In this document: one piece after another, positions 35,152-43,616 of the stretch
How positions within the stretch are numbered: the stretch's first letter is position 1
How the letters are laid out: each line of letters begins with the position of its first letter
Source of the DNA: Candidatus Palauibacter polyketidifaciens
GTDB lineage: Bacteria; Gemmatimonadota; Gemmatimonadetes; Palauibacterales; Palauibacteraceae
Assembly (NCBI RefSeq): GCF_947581785.1
Contig: NZ_CANPVO010000019.1
Span: forward strand, 21,904 to 85,903
Direction: 5' to 3'
DNA length: 64,000 bases
Position numbers and translations under genes: made by a program
The notes under the pieces: generated by a model
Told to the model about the DNA's origin: nothing
The model's input: only the letters and a program-made list of their open reading frames with translations
Database searches by the model: none

Positions 35152-37664
35152 CAGTCCTCCTGGGATCCCTGGCTTTCCGCCCCCATGTCGTCGACCACGG
35201 CCTCGGTCCCCTTCAGCCGGAAGGCCGGGCTGTTGACCACGCCGAGGATGAACGCGGACATGCGGTGGTCCTGTTCGGCGGCCTGCCGCGCGATGGACCG
35301 CACGGTCGGCATGTCGTAGTAATCGACCCGCCGGCCCAGCGCGTAGGCGAGCAGGTTCTCCGTGAACGCGCGCACGAGCGGCACCGGCCGGGCCAGAAGC
35401 GCCGCGCGCAGGTCCGCCGCGCTCGTCACCGGCGTGCCGTCGTAGAGTTCGCCCTGCGCCTCGATCGGCCTTCCGCTGTCCTTGATGCGCCGCGCCCCCG
35501 TCCCGTCGAAGTACTCCAGCGCGAGACCGATCGGGTCGATCACGCGGTGGCACGAACGGCAAGCCGGGCTCGCGCGGTGCATCTCCAGCCGCTCCCGCAC
35601 CGTGAGCAGGCGGCCCTCCTCCGCCTCCGGCGTCGCCTCCAGATCGGAGACATCCGGCGGGGGCGGAGGCGGGGGCGTCCCCAGCAGCACCTCCATCACC
35701 CACTTCCCTCGCAGCACCGGAGACGTCCGGCTCGCGTGCGAGGTGAGAGTGAGGACGCTGCCGTGCCCCAGCACGCCGCGGCGCTCCCGTTCAAGGATCT
35801 CGATCCTGCGGAAATCCGTTCCCGTCACGCCGGGGATGCCGTAGTGCCGCGCCAGGCGCTCGTTCACGAACGTGTAATCGGCCGTCAGCAGTTCGAGCAG
35901 GCTCCGGTCCTCCTGCACCAGCGTGTGGAAGAGGAGTTCCGTCTCGCGGTGCATCGCCTCCTTGAGCTGCTGGTCGAAGTCCGGATAGAGGCGGACGTCG
36001 GGGTTCATGCCCTCGAGGTCCTGCAGCCGGAACCACTGTCCCGCGAAACGCGTGGCCAGCGCCTCGGCGCGCGGATCCGCCAGCATGCGGCGCACCTGCA
36101 CGTCGAGCACCGCCGGGTTGGAGAGCCGACCCTCCGCGGCAACTGCCAGCAGTTCGTCGTCGGGGCCCGTGGCCCAGAGGAAGAAGGAGAGCCGCGAGGC
36201 GAGATCGTAGTCGTCCAGCGCGTACACCCCGTCCGCCTCGCGCGCGGGACGTTCCTCGAACCGGAAGACGAAGTGCGGGCTGGCGAGAATCCCCTCCAGC
36301 GCGAGCCGGATCCCTTCCTCGAACCCGCCCGCTCCCGCCCCGGCGCGGTACAGGTTCATGAGCGCGGCGACGTTGTCGTCCGTCAGCGGCCGGCGGTAGG
36401 CCCTCGTCCCCAGCCGCGAGAGGATCGCTTCCGCACACCGGACCTCCTCCTCGGGCGTGGAGGGACGGCACGAGAACACGCGCTCGCGGCTCGGCGTGGA
36501 CGACATCCCCGCCGGGGCGAAGGGCCCCGTCACCGCGAGGTCACGCAGGTGCGGCAGCGTCGTGAACCCGTACGCGTCCGTGATGCTCGTGCTCGCAATC
36601 GACCAGTCGTGCGGCGACATCAGATCCTGCGACGGCCCCTCGAAGGTGCGGATGAAGGCGGCCGCCACCCGGTGCGGACCCGCCTCGATGAACACGGGAT
36701 CCGTCCGGAGGTTCACACCGTCGGGATCGGAGACGTGCATCCAGCGGTCGATGTCGAGGAGCGCGACCCGCTCGCCGTCGACCGAGATCTCGATCCGTTC
36801 GGGCTCGTCCGTCGTGTGCAGCGCGCCCTTCCCGTTCCCGAACAGGGCGCCGGTCGTCTCGTGATGGAAGGAGACGCGGAAGGCGTACTCCCCGTCGGCC
36901 GGGAAGTTGTGGTCCACCGCGACGCCGCCCCGGCTCCCGTACGGCGTGCCCTCGACGTGCTCCGCCTGTGAGGTCCAGCGCGACACCCGGAAGGTGGCCT
37001 CGCTCGGCGTGACCTCCGGGTCGCCGATCGCGAGCCGGCTGATCTCGCTCGCCGCGCGCAGATACCCGTCCATCAGCGTCGGGGAGAGCAACTGCACGTC
37101 GGCGATGTTGTCGAAGTTCGCGCTCTTCGTATCGAGCGGCAGATAGTCGCCGGCGTCGATGTCCAGGTCGAGGAGATCGTAGATGGAGCGCGAGTACTCG
37201 GCCCGGTTCAGGCGCTGGAAGGTCCGCCGTCCGGGGTTCGGGTTCGCCTCCCATGCCGCGTCGAGGCGGGACTCAAGGACGGCCGCGAGCGTGCGCAGGC
37301 TGTCAGGGGTCGGCCGGCGGACGCCGACCGGCGGCATCATCCCGGCCCGCAGCTTCCGCACCATCCGCTCCGCGATCACGGCATTGTCGGAGGCCGACGT
37401 CACCTCGAAGGTTTCGAGCGACATGCCCCCGCTCACCCGCCTGGGGTTGTGGCAGCGCATGCACGTTCCGGCCACGACCGCCTGGGCCGTTTCGACGGAG
37501 AGCGTGTCGACGGAGGGAGCCGATGTCGGCGCGGTCAGCGGTGCGATCGGCTGCGGCCAACTGGCCGGGGGATGTTCGGCACCCCGCGCCCCGTCGGCCT
37601 CCTGACCGATGGCTGAACTCGGGAGAACACCCGCTGCAACCAGCAGCAAGAGCGATGTTCGCAT
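35151..37664 (-). CDS. DUF1592-family multidomain protein with two haem-c motifs
   Basis: 837 residues with a signal peptide ending SSAIGQ. First c-type haem motif CMRCH at residues 68-72, second CRSCH at 702-706. The intervening order agrees with the planctomycete-type DUF1587, DUF1595, DUF1592, DUF1588 and DUF1585 arrangement (FQRLNRAEYSRSIYDLL; RAYRRPLTDDNVAALM; EGILASPHFVFRFEE; DYTFVNERLARHYGI; GLALEYFDGTGARR; GRRVDYYDMPTVR). A run of seven prolines occurs just before VSDLEAT. Probably a periplasmic electron-transfer or oxidase-like protein acting with the DUF1552 protein; the reaction is unknown. First gene of a tightly coupled three-gene operon. Upstream, 37665-37778 holds only its promoter region and the end of the next gene's leader. 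Confidence 0.9.
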   Translation of the reverse strand: MRTSLLLLVAAGVLPSSAIGQEADGARGAEHPPASWPQPIAPLTAPTSAPSVDTLSVETAQAVVAGTCMRCHNPRRVSGGMSLETFEVTSASDNAVIAERMVRKLRAGMMPPVGVRRPTPDSLRTLAAVLESRLDAAWEANPNPGRRTFQRLNRAEYSRSIYDLLDLDIDAGDYLPLDTKSANFDNIADVQLLSPTLMDGYLRAASEISRLAIGDPEVTPSEATFRVSRWTSQAEHVEGTPYGSRGGVAVDHNFPADGEYAFRVSFHHETTGALFGNGKGALHTTDEPERIEISVDGERVALLDIDRWMHVSDPDGVNLRTDPVFIEAGPHRVAAAFIRTFEGPSQDLMSPHDWSIASTSITDAYGFTTLPHLRDLAVTGPFAPAGMSSTPSRERVFSCRPSTPEEEVRCAEAILSRLGTRAYRRPLTDDNVAALMNLYRAGAGAGGFEEGIRLALEGILASPHFVFRFEERPAREADGVYALDDYDLASRLSFFLWATGPDDELLAVAAEGRLSNPAVLDVQVRRMLADPRAEALATRFAGQWFRLQDLEGMNPDVRLYPDFDQQLKEAMHRETELLFHTLVQEDRSLLELLTADYTFVNERLARHYGIPGVTGTDFRRIEILERERRGVLGHGSVLTLTSHASRTSPVLRGKWVMEVLLGTPPPPPPPDVSDLEATPEAEEGRLLTVRERLEMHRASPACRSCHRVIDPIGLALEYFDGTGARRIKDSGRPIEAQGELYDGTPVTSAADLRAALLARPVPLVRAFTENLLAYALGRRVDYYDMPTVRSIARQAAEQDHRMSAFILGVVNSPAFRLKGTEAVVDDMGAESQGSQED

Positions 37665-37778
37665 GGCCGAAGCCTCTTCCGTGCAACCGCGTCGCGCCTC
37701 ACGGGGCGCAAGGATACATCAACTGGAAAATGTACCATCGACGCAGATCGCCCGGCCAGCCGGATGCAGCGGGACGGA

Positions 37779-39005
37779 TCAGCCGCAACCGGCCGGAAGA
37801 GGGAGGATCTCGAGGGCGGCGGGGCGCTCGAGCGCGTGCACCTGCACGAATTGTCGGCCGAGTTCATCTGTCCGGACGGCTGTGAGCGCCTCCGCCGATA
37901 TGTCCAGCACGCGAAGGCCTTCGGGCAACCGGACGGTCCCTATCCCCCGACCGGTCTCCGTGAAGACCCGCCACTCCGGACTGCCGGGGCCACCGGGAAG
38001 CTGCCAGGACTGGATTCAGATGTACCCCAGTTCGTCGACGATGAGGTCGTTGGCGAACGGGACCCGCTCCGCCATCCCGACCGCTTCCCCCATCACCTCG
38101 ATCATCCGGGCCGCCTCCGGGACGATCTCGCCGCCCATTGCGCGTCCGGCGGCCGCGACGGACGCCGCAACCCACTGTCCTCTATGTGCCTCCGTCACAC
38201 GGTCGGCCGGGATGTCGAGGCGCAGTTCACCCCACGGGGTCCCAGTTTGGTCGAAGATCCGTATGACGGGCTCGTCACCCGCGGCGAGCAGAAGGCAGTT
38301 GCCGCGGAGGGCGCCCAGGGCTCTCGGCGAGAACAGCGCACCGCGCATCCCGGACATTCCCTCAACGACGAACTGCGAACTGAGGCTCCCCGGAACGCGA
38401 GCCAGCGCCTCACGGACCACGCCGCCCTGGTCGAGCCGATGGAAGCCGACCGTGTCCCGGCCCACGCCGCCGGGATCCGCGGCGACCATGCGATCCCCCT
38501 CGCGGGCGTACCACCTGCCGTCCGTGAATCGTCCAACTTCGCCAATTCGCCGGGCCGCGCCTGTACGGCTCAGCCTGGTGTCCTCCGACAGCGATCCGTC
38601 GAACGTCCATTCCGACAGCCGTTGGTGTTCGCCATCGAAGGCGACAACCCGCCCCTCCCCACCCGCCACAATACCTGCCAACCTCCGGAATTCCCCGGGA
38701 CCATTGCCCGCCCGCCCCATCGTGACCATGACGCTCCCATCGGCGGCAAGCACGGTGATCGTCGCCAAGGTCCGATCCGCTACGGCGATGCTTTCATTCG
38801 GCCCCCAGACCACGCCGACGACGGCGGAGAACTCGCTATCCGGCTCTCCCTCCAGCCACCCGTAAACGCGCTCGGGCTGCGAATCCACAATCCAGTAGGA
38901 GGCGACACCCGCAGCGTCCTGGGCGACGGCTTCGCCTTGAATCGTGGCCGATGCCGCAGCCAGCAGAAGCTGGGCCACGCGCGGGAAGGTCCTTCCGGCT
39001 CGCAT
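37779..39005 (-). pseudogene. Six-bladed beta-propeller protein interrupted by an in-frame TGA
   Basis: From the ATG at 39005 the frame runs 329 residues to a TGA at 38016-38018, then continues in the same frame for 78 codons to a second TGA at 37779. The continuation is clearly coding (IQSWQLPGGPGSPEWRVF then GIGTVRLPEGLRVLDI) and aligns with the end of the paralogue at 41541-42791. The TGA falls where that paralogue has Trp (DGTMWLRPL against LGYI-stop-IQSW), so a TGG to TGA change is the simplest explanation. The protein has a signal peptide (ATIQGEAVAQ) and NHL-like propeller strands (GNGPGEFRRLAGIV). It follows the last prefix-membrane-protein gene by 3 nt. Truncated product may still be made. 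Confidence 0.75.
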
Positions 39006-39008
39006 ACG

Positions 39009-39731
39009 CTAGGCGATGCCCTGCTTCGGCCGAGCGGATGCCCAATCGCGTTTGCGGAACCGGAGAGCGACGGCGGCGCAGACGAAGGAGGCGGACCACG
39101 CCCAGTAGCCAGGACCCAGATACCCGGGTCCGCCCCCGCCATCGGCCATGATCGTCGGAGGCCATCCGAGACTGAGAGCGCCGAAACCGAGCGCCCCGAC
39201 GCCCATGGATCCAAGCAGCGGCCACGGCATCTTCCACCGGCGGGAGCGCCACAGCACCGGCAGGGTCATCAGCATGGGAGAATTGAGGATCAGCACGAGC
39301 AGCGGCGGTCCGAGTTCGCCTTCCCGAAAGACGCGGACGAAGAACTCGTATCCGTAGGCTGTAAAATCCACGACGCCGCCCGACGGGCTGACCACTCCGG
39401 AGGTCACCAGAGTCGGAAGGAGAAACGAGGCCGCGTACAGGGCCCACGCCGCCCACAGAACGCGCCGCCACCGGGGCTGTCCCGCCCTCGCGAACTCGCT
39501 CGATATCATCTTCGGTTGGCCCAGTCCTTCGCGAGCGATGGCCAGCGCCTCGGCCGGGGCCAAGACCGGATTCAGCTCGAGTTCGAGGCTGACGCGGGCG
39601 CGGAGGTGATCTTCGAGTTCATCCAGTTCCCGAGCCGAGAGCGAGGAACTCCGTTCGACCGTCGTACGCCAGTTCCGGATTCCCCCTTCCAGTTCAAGGA
39701 CTCGTCGCGCTTGAGGGTCGTTGGTATTCAC
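39009..39731 (-). CDS. Permease-prefix-domain membrane protein, paralogue D
   Basis: 240 residues from a GTG that overlaps the upstream stop as GTGA. The N-terminal ~95 residues form a helical prefix: WRTTVERSSSLSARELDELEDHL and the linker LGQPKMISSEFARAGQPRWRR, like the prefix found before MacB-type permeases. Four to five membrane segments follow, ending in YWAWSASFVCAAVALRFRKRDWA. No permease or ATPase domain is present. It is one of four paralogues here; their function is unknown. Association with PadR suggests a regulated envelope-stress role, which is inference. Confidence 0.8.
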   Translation of the reverse strand: MNTNDPQARRVLELEGGIRNWRTTVERSSSLSARELDELEDHLRARVSLELELNPVLAPAEALAIAREGLGQPKMISSEFARAGQPRWRRVLWAAWALYAASFLLPTLVTSGVVSPSGGVVDFTAYGYEFFVRVFREGELGPPLLVLILNSPMLMTLPVLWRSRRWKMPWPLLGSMGVGALGFGALSLGWPPTIMADGGGGPGYLGPGYWAWSASFVCAAVALRFRKRDWASARPKQGIA

Positions 39732-40393
39732 AGTTGGGCGATACTCTTGTCCGACTGGACGGATGCCCAATCTCGCTTGCGACGCCAGAGGGCCGTGGCG
39801 ACTACGAGGAACGATGCAGACCATAGCCAGAAGCCGACGTCCGGATAAAATCCCATGCCTCCGTCAATGACCCGGAGAACACCGATACCGAACGGCAATG
39901 CGCCCGTCGCGCCCACGAGCCACGCCCACCACAGCTTCCGCGACGGACGCGGGCGGCGCAGCGCGGGAAGGGTCAGCAGCATGATCAGATTGGTGAGCCA
40001 AAACATGACGTGCCCACCCGCAGGAAGTTGCATCAACAGCTCGTACCCGTAGATCGTCGAATCGGCATCGGGTCGGGACGGGATACCACCCGGAATCCCC
40101 CAGGCGGGGAGGAGAAACGATGCCGCGTAGAGAGCCCAGCCCGTCAGAAAGAGGCGACGCCAACGGGGCCGTCCCGCCTTGGCAAATTCTCGGGAAATCG
40201 CCTTGGGCTCGCCGAGTTCGGACACAGCGGTCGTGAACGCCTTCGCGGGTGGCAGCGCGGGGTTCAGGTCCAGTTCGAGACTGACGCGGGCGCGGAGATG
40301 ATCTTCGAGTTCATCCAGTTCACGGGCCGACAGCGACGATCCCCGCTCAAGCTTCATCCGCCAGTTCCGGACTTCCGTGTCCAGTTCAAACAC
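39728..40393 (-). CDS. Permease-prefix-domain membrane protein, paralogue C
   Basis: 221 residues from a GTG (MFELDTEVRNWRMKLERGSS). The prefix helix SLSARELDELEDHLRARVS is nearly identical to that of paralogue D, and LGEPKAISREFAKAGRPRWRR leads into the membrane part, which has four or five segments and ends LWSASFLVVATALWRRKRDWAS. C and D are the most similar pair by eye. The gene lies 12 nt after paralogue B and overlaps D by GTGA. Confidence 0.8.
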   Translation of the reverse strand: MFELDTEVRNWRMKLERGSSLSARELDELEDHLRARVSLELDLNPALPPAKAFTTAVSELGEPKAISREFAKAGRPRWRRLFLTGWALYAASFLLPAWGIPGGIPSRPDADSTIYGYELLMQLPAGGHVMFWLTNLIMLLTLPALRRPRPSRKLWWAWLVGATGALPFGIGVLRVIDGGMGFYPDVGFWLWSASFLVVATALWRRKRDWASVQSDKSIAQL

Positions 40394-40405
40394 GACTACG
40401 CCGAC

Positions 40406-41053
40406 CTAAGCGAGCGTCTTCTTCAGGCGGGCGGAGGCCCAGCCGCGGTGGCGGCGCCACAGGGCGACGGAGGCGAGTATGAAGGAGGCGGCCCACGCCC
40501 AATAGCCGAAACGCAACGCGGCCAGCGCACCCGGACCGTCCGAGATGATCGCGGCCGCGCCGAGTCCGAGAGCCGACAAACCGATGACTCCCAGGATCCC
40601 CGCGAGCCACGTGCCCTTTAGTCGAGGCTTGCGCCAAATGAGAGGCAGCATCAGGAGCATCGGCAGGTTCAAGGGCAGCGCCTCGATGTCGGCAAGGAAC
40701 TCGTACCCGCGCGGTACCCAGGCTTCGAAACCCCACGACGCCGGAAGCAGTTCCAGGTGGAGCACCGGCAGCAGTAGCGAAGCCGAGTAAAGGGCAAGAG
40801 CACCGGCAAGCAGAGGCTTCCATCGGGGTCGCCCGGCCCGGGCGAACTCCCTGGAGAGCGCCTTCGGTTCCCCCAGGTCTCGCCGGGCGGTGGCGAAGGC
40901 TTCCGTCGGGGCCAGGGTGGCGTCCAACTCCAGTTCCAGGTCGACCCGGGCGCGCAGGTGATCTTCGAGTTCATCCAGTTCGCGAGGCGAGAGGGACGAC
41001 CTGCGATCCAGTGCGGTCCGCCACCGTCGGACTTCATTCTCGAACTCAAACAT
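40406..41053 (-). CDS. Permease-prefix-domain membrane protein, paralogue B
   Basis: 215 residues starting MFEFENEVRRWRTALDRRSS. Prefix SLSPRELDELEDHLRARVDL, linker LGEPKALSREFARAGRPRWK, then four to five membrane segments ending YWAWAASFILASVALWRRHRGWAS. Its ATG overlaps the PadR stop by eight nt, so regulator and first target are translationally coupled, the usual PadR plus prefix-protein pairing. Confidence 0.82.
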   Translation of the reverse strand: MFEFENEVRRWRTALDRRSSLSPRELDELEDHLRARVDLELELDATLAPTEAFATARRDLGEPKALSREFARAGRPRWKPLLAGALALYSASLLLPVLHLELLPASWGFEAWVPRGYEFLADIEALPLNLPMLLMLPLIWRKPRLKGTWLAGILGVIGLSALGLGAAAIISDGPGALAALRFGYWAWAASFILASVALWRRHRGWASARLKKTLA

Positions 41054-41387
41054 GGCTGCCTCCCCAGGACATCTGGAGCGCTCCGTACACGGCCCGCCAG
41101 CTCTCTCGATCGGTTGAGAGCTGTCGCTTCCCGCGGCCCGTCAACCGGTAGTACTTGCGACGCCGTCCCGCGTCGGTGAGTTGCCAGCGGCCCTTGATGA
41201 GTCCGTCGCGCTCCAGCCGGTGAAGCACGGGGTAGAGCATCCCGTCGGACCACTCGAGTTCACCGCCGGAGAGCAGCTGGACCTGCTTGAGAATCTCGTA
41301 CCCGTACGTCTCTCCACCCGCGAGGATGGAGAGCACCATCGGGCGCGATGACGCGGCCACCAGCTCCTTGTAGACCGGCTTCTTCAT
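41046..41387 (-). CDS. PadR-family transcriptional regulator
   Basis: 113 residues; the ATG at 41387 has GAGGAG upstream. The winged helix is plain: SRPMVLSILAGGETYGYEILKQV, GMLYPVLHRLERDGLIKGRWQ, RRKYYRLTGRGKRQL. PadR proteins repress neighbouring genes and respond to small molecules or stress. Two inverted repeats upstream (41402-41424, 41440-41458) are candidate sites, and a matching ten-mer occurs in front of the second gene group at 43527-43536. It heads the group B-C-D-propeller. Confidence 0.92.
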   Translation of the reverse strand: MKKPVYKELVAASSRPMVLSILAGGETYGYEILKQVQLLSGGELEWSDGMLYPVLHRLERDGLIKGRWQLTDAGRRRKYYRLTGRGKRQLSTDRESWRAVYGALQMSWGGSHV

Positions 41388-41401
41388 CCGGACACTCCTC
41401 A

Positions 41402-41424
41402 TATCTGGAACCAGGAACCAGATA
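41402..41424. promoter_or_regulatory. Inverted repeat immediately upstream of padR-like gene
   Basis: TATCTGG (41402-41408) and CCAGATA (41418-41424), 9-nt spacer, ending 15 nt before the PadR start. Plausible autoregulatory PadR site. Confidence 0.45.
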
Positions 41425-41439
41425 CCATGAGACATTATG

Positions 41440-41458
41440 TACCTTGCACTGAAAGGTA
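41440..41458. promoter_or_regulatory. Inverted repeat TACCTT-n7-AAGGTA, candidate PadR box
   Basis: Six-bp perfect arms with 7-nt spacer. The left side extends to ATGTACCTTG (41438-41447), the exact complement of CAAGGTACAT at 43527-43536 upstream of the second gene group. Confidence 0.45.
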
Positions 41459-41540
41459 TAGGGTCAGCGGTTTCGTGCAAGGGGGAGCTTCACGCATGAA
41501 TTTCAATCGGGCGTCCCGCGGGAACGTCGGGCGGGTGCCG

Positions 41541-42791
41541 TCAGCGCGTCGGGAGCGGGATGGACGCCACGGACGAGCGATCGAATTCATCCCGCGACAC
41601 GCCCCAGATCCGGGAAGACGTGAAGCGAAGGGCGTCGAAGCGGTCCGGGAGTCGCACGTCGCGCGCGGCGCCATCGGGCTCGATGCGCAGCCACACGGGG
41701 CCGCCGCTCAAACCGCCCGCATCGAGATCGAGGGGGCGCAGCCACATCGTCCCGTCCTCACTGCAGCGAAGATCCACATAACGCGGGAGGTAGCTCGCGA
41801 GTTCGCGCGGCGTCCCCTGCACCATATCGGCCATCCGATTCACGAGCCGAAGGCTGTCCTCCGGGGTAAGCCGGGTTGCGACGTCTCCCGTCAGCTCGGC
41901 CTGCCTGAGCGCGAACACGGCTCCGGCGAACTGTCGAGGCGTGACCTCGGTGAAGGGCACGGGCGGAAGGTCGATGGGGTCCACCTCGGCGCCGGATCCG
42001 TCGAACCCGCGCAGTTGATTCCGGACCCGATCGTACACGCGCACGAGACTCTCGCCGCACGGAGCCCACAGCCGGTACCACAGGGGAAAGCCGCCGTCGC
42101 TCTGGATGAAGTCTCCGGACGGATCGTCCAGGACATCGCCGAGCGCCACGAGGGTTCGCGCCCCGCCCGTCTCCGGATCCACGGCGACCAGGTCCGCCCC
42201 CAGGAGCCCGTAACGGAACTGAAGCACGCCCCCGTCCATCGTCGCGGTCGAGTGGGGCACGATGACCTCGTCGCCGAGGCGTGCCGTCCGCACCGAGGGG
42301 TCCAGCATGCTCATGCCGCTCCGCACGCTGCCTCGGGGCACCGACGTGGACACGAGCGAGAACTGCTCCGCGTCGCTGGGCCGCGAGATCCGGATCAGCG
42401 CATGGTGCAGGAGGTCGAGAACCCACGCCTCGCCCCCCCATCCTCCCGCGACGAAGGCCGAGGGCATCGGAAATTCGTCAGGGCCCCCTCCGGCCGATCC
42501 GTGAGCGCCGAGGGGCTCGCCACCCGCCCCGAATCCCATGAAGTACGGCTCCTGCGAATTCAGCACCCAGACGGAGCCGTCGCCCAGAACTTCGAGGTCC
42601 CGAACCACCGCGAGCGAGTCCGAGGTCCCCAGCACCTCGATGGCCGACGCCGAGAGCTCAATCGCGGGGGACGATGGATCGCCGTCTGCGTCGGCGCCAT
42701 CGGCGCATGCGACGAGTGCTGTTCCGTACAGCAATGCCGCAGCGCGCCCGCACGCTCGGACAATCGGCCTCAACCGGGCCAACTCAAACAT
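41541..42791 (-). CDS. Six-bladed beta-propeller lipoprotein
   Basis: 416 residues. The start ATG overlaps the stop of paralogue A by eight nt. The signal peptide ends LYGTALVACADG, giving a lipidated Cys. The propeller is shown by VVRDLEVLGDGSVWVLNSQEPY, GGGPDEFPMPSAFV, GEAWVLDLLHHALIR, and RCSEDGTMWLRPLDL followed by WLRIEPDGAARDVRLPD. It is an intact paralogue of the interrupted gene at 37779-39005. Odd point: its first residues MFELARL copy the MFEL start of the prefix proteins. Function unknown; likely an exported binding protein. Confidence 0.8.
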   Translation of the reverse strand: MFELARLRPIVRACGRAAALLYGTALVACADGADADGDPSSPAIELSASAIEVLGTSDSLAVVRDLEVLGDGSVWVLNSQEPYFMGFGAGGEPLGAHGSAGGGPDEFPMPSAFVAGGWGGEAWVLDLLHHALIRISRPSDAEQFSLVSTSVPRGSVRSGMSMLDPSVRTARLGDEVIVPHSTATMDGGVLQFRYGLLGADLVAVDPETGGARTLVALGDVLDDPSGDFIQSDGGFPLWYRLWAPCGESLVRVYDRVRNQLRGFDGSGAEVDPIDLPPVPFTEVTPRQFAGAVFALRQAELTGDVATRLTPEDSLRLVNRMADMVQGTPRELASYLPRYVDLRCSEDGTMWLRPLDLDAGGLSGGPVWLRIEPDGAARDVRLPDRFDALRFTSSRIWGVSRDEFDRSSVASIPLPTR

Positions 42792-43479
42792 TCCGTGCTC
42801 TCCTTGTCTCCGAGCGGATGGGGGCCCACGCGCGGCTGCGAAGCAGGAGGGCCGCCGCCACGAGCACATGCGCCGCGGACCATGCCCAATACCCGAGGCC
42901 GAGATAGGGAAAAACCGTGATCTCACCAGCGCTGGTGACGGCTGGTCCGTCCAGGAGGCTGGCCACGCCGAATCCGAGGGCCGAGACGCCAAACGCGCCG
43001 ATGGTCCAGGTGAGCCATCGCACTCTCGATCGCCATGAATACAGGAGGGCCGGCAGGGGCATGGCCATGGCCAGAGTGGGGATCAGAGGGAGAATCCAGC
43101 CGTCCACGAGCGCCTGGGGCAACCACTCGTGAGCGGGGGCCGACCACGGCACTTCATTGTACGCCGTTTGAAGGGCCGCGGGCCCGGAAATCGGCAAAAA
43201 AAGCGACACTCCATACGTCGCGCATCCCGCCAGCAGCAGATATCGCCACCAAGGCCGGCCGGCCTTGGTGAACTCCTTTGCGAGCGCCGCCGGTGCCCCC
43301 AGACCCTCGCGGGCGATCACCAACGCCGGGTAGGGAGTGAGCGTCGCGTTGAGTTCCAACTCCAGGTCGACGCGCGCACGCAGGTGATCCTCGAGTTCGT
43401 CCAGTTCGCGGGGCGAAAGAGACGACCTGCGTTCGAGACGCCTGCGCCAACTCGCGATCCCGGTCTCCAGCTCAAACAC
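42784..43479 (-). CDS. Permease-prefix-domain membrane protein, paralogue A
   Basis: 231 residues from a GTG (MFELETGIASWRRRLERRSS). Prefix SLSPRELDELEDHLRARVDL, linker LGAPAALAKEFTKAGRPWWRY, then about five membrane segments ending YWAWSAAHVLVAAALLLRSRAWA. It is the first gene of a second group (A then propeller) that lacks its own PadR gene, but a PadR-box-like sequence lies 44 nt upstream. Confidence 0.8.
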   Translation of the reverse strand: MFELETGIASWRRRLERRSSLSPRELDELEDHLRARVDLELELNATLTPYPALVIAREGLGAPAALAKEFTKAGRPWWRYLLLAGCATYGVSLFLPISGPAALQTAYNEVPWSAPAHEWLPQALVDGWILPLIPTLAMAMPLPALLYSWRSRVRWLTWTIGAFGVSALGFGVASLLDGPAVTSAGEITVFPYLGLGYWAWSAAHVLVAAALLLRSRAWAPIRSETRRARNV

Positions 43480-43522
43480 GGCTCTTCATTCGAACCCCGG
43501 TTTTCGGCGACTCATACCACGA

Positions 43523-43553
43523 AGTACAAGGTACATTGAGATACAAGGTATAC
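43523..43553. promoter_or_regulatory. Duplicated PadR-box-like motif upstream of paralogue A
   Basis: Two direct near-copies, GTACAAGGTACAT (43524-43536) and ATACAAGGTATAC (43541-43553), 44 nt before the start. The ten-mer CAAGGTACAT is shared, in complement, with the site at 41438-41447 by the PadR gene. I read it as a second target of the same regulator. Confidence 0.45.
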
Positions 43554-43616
43554 GTAATCGGAGAATCCGGCAAGGGCTTCGTACCGGTCAGGGGGCGATC
43601 GAACTGCCGTCCTGGT

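Noticed and set aside
38016..38018. TGA in the propeller gene as a second selenocysteine codon
   Set aside because: The aligned residue in the intact paralogue is Trp, not Cys; the protein has no redox motif there and I found no convincing stem-loop with the expected spacing.
39600..43410. Four near-identical 25-bp segments (39605, 40297, 40957, 43383) as a CRISPR-like or mobile repeat
   Set aside because: They are in-frame codons for the conserved DELEDHL helix of the four paralogues; spacing is gene-length and irregular.
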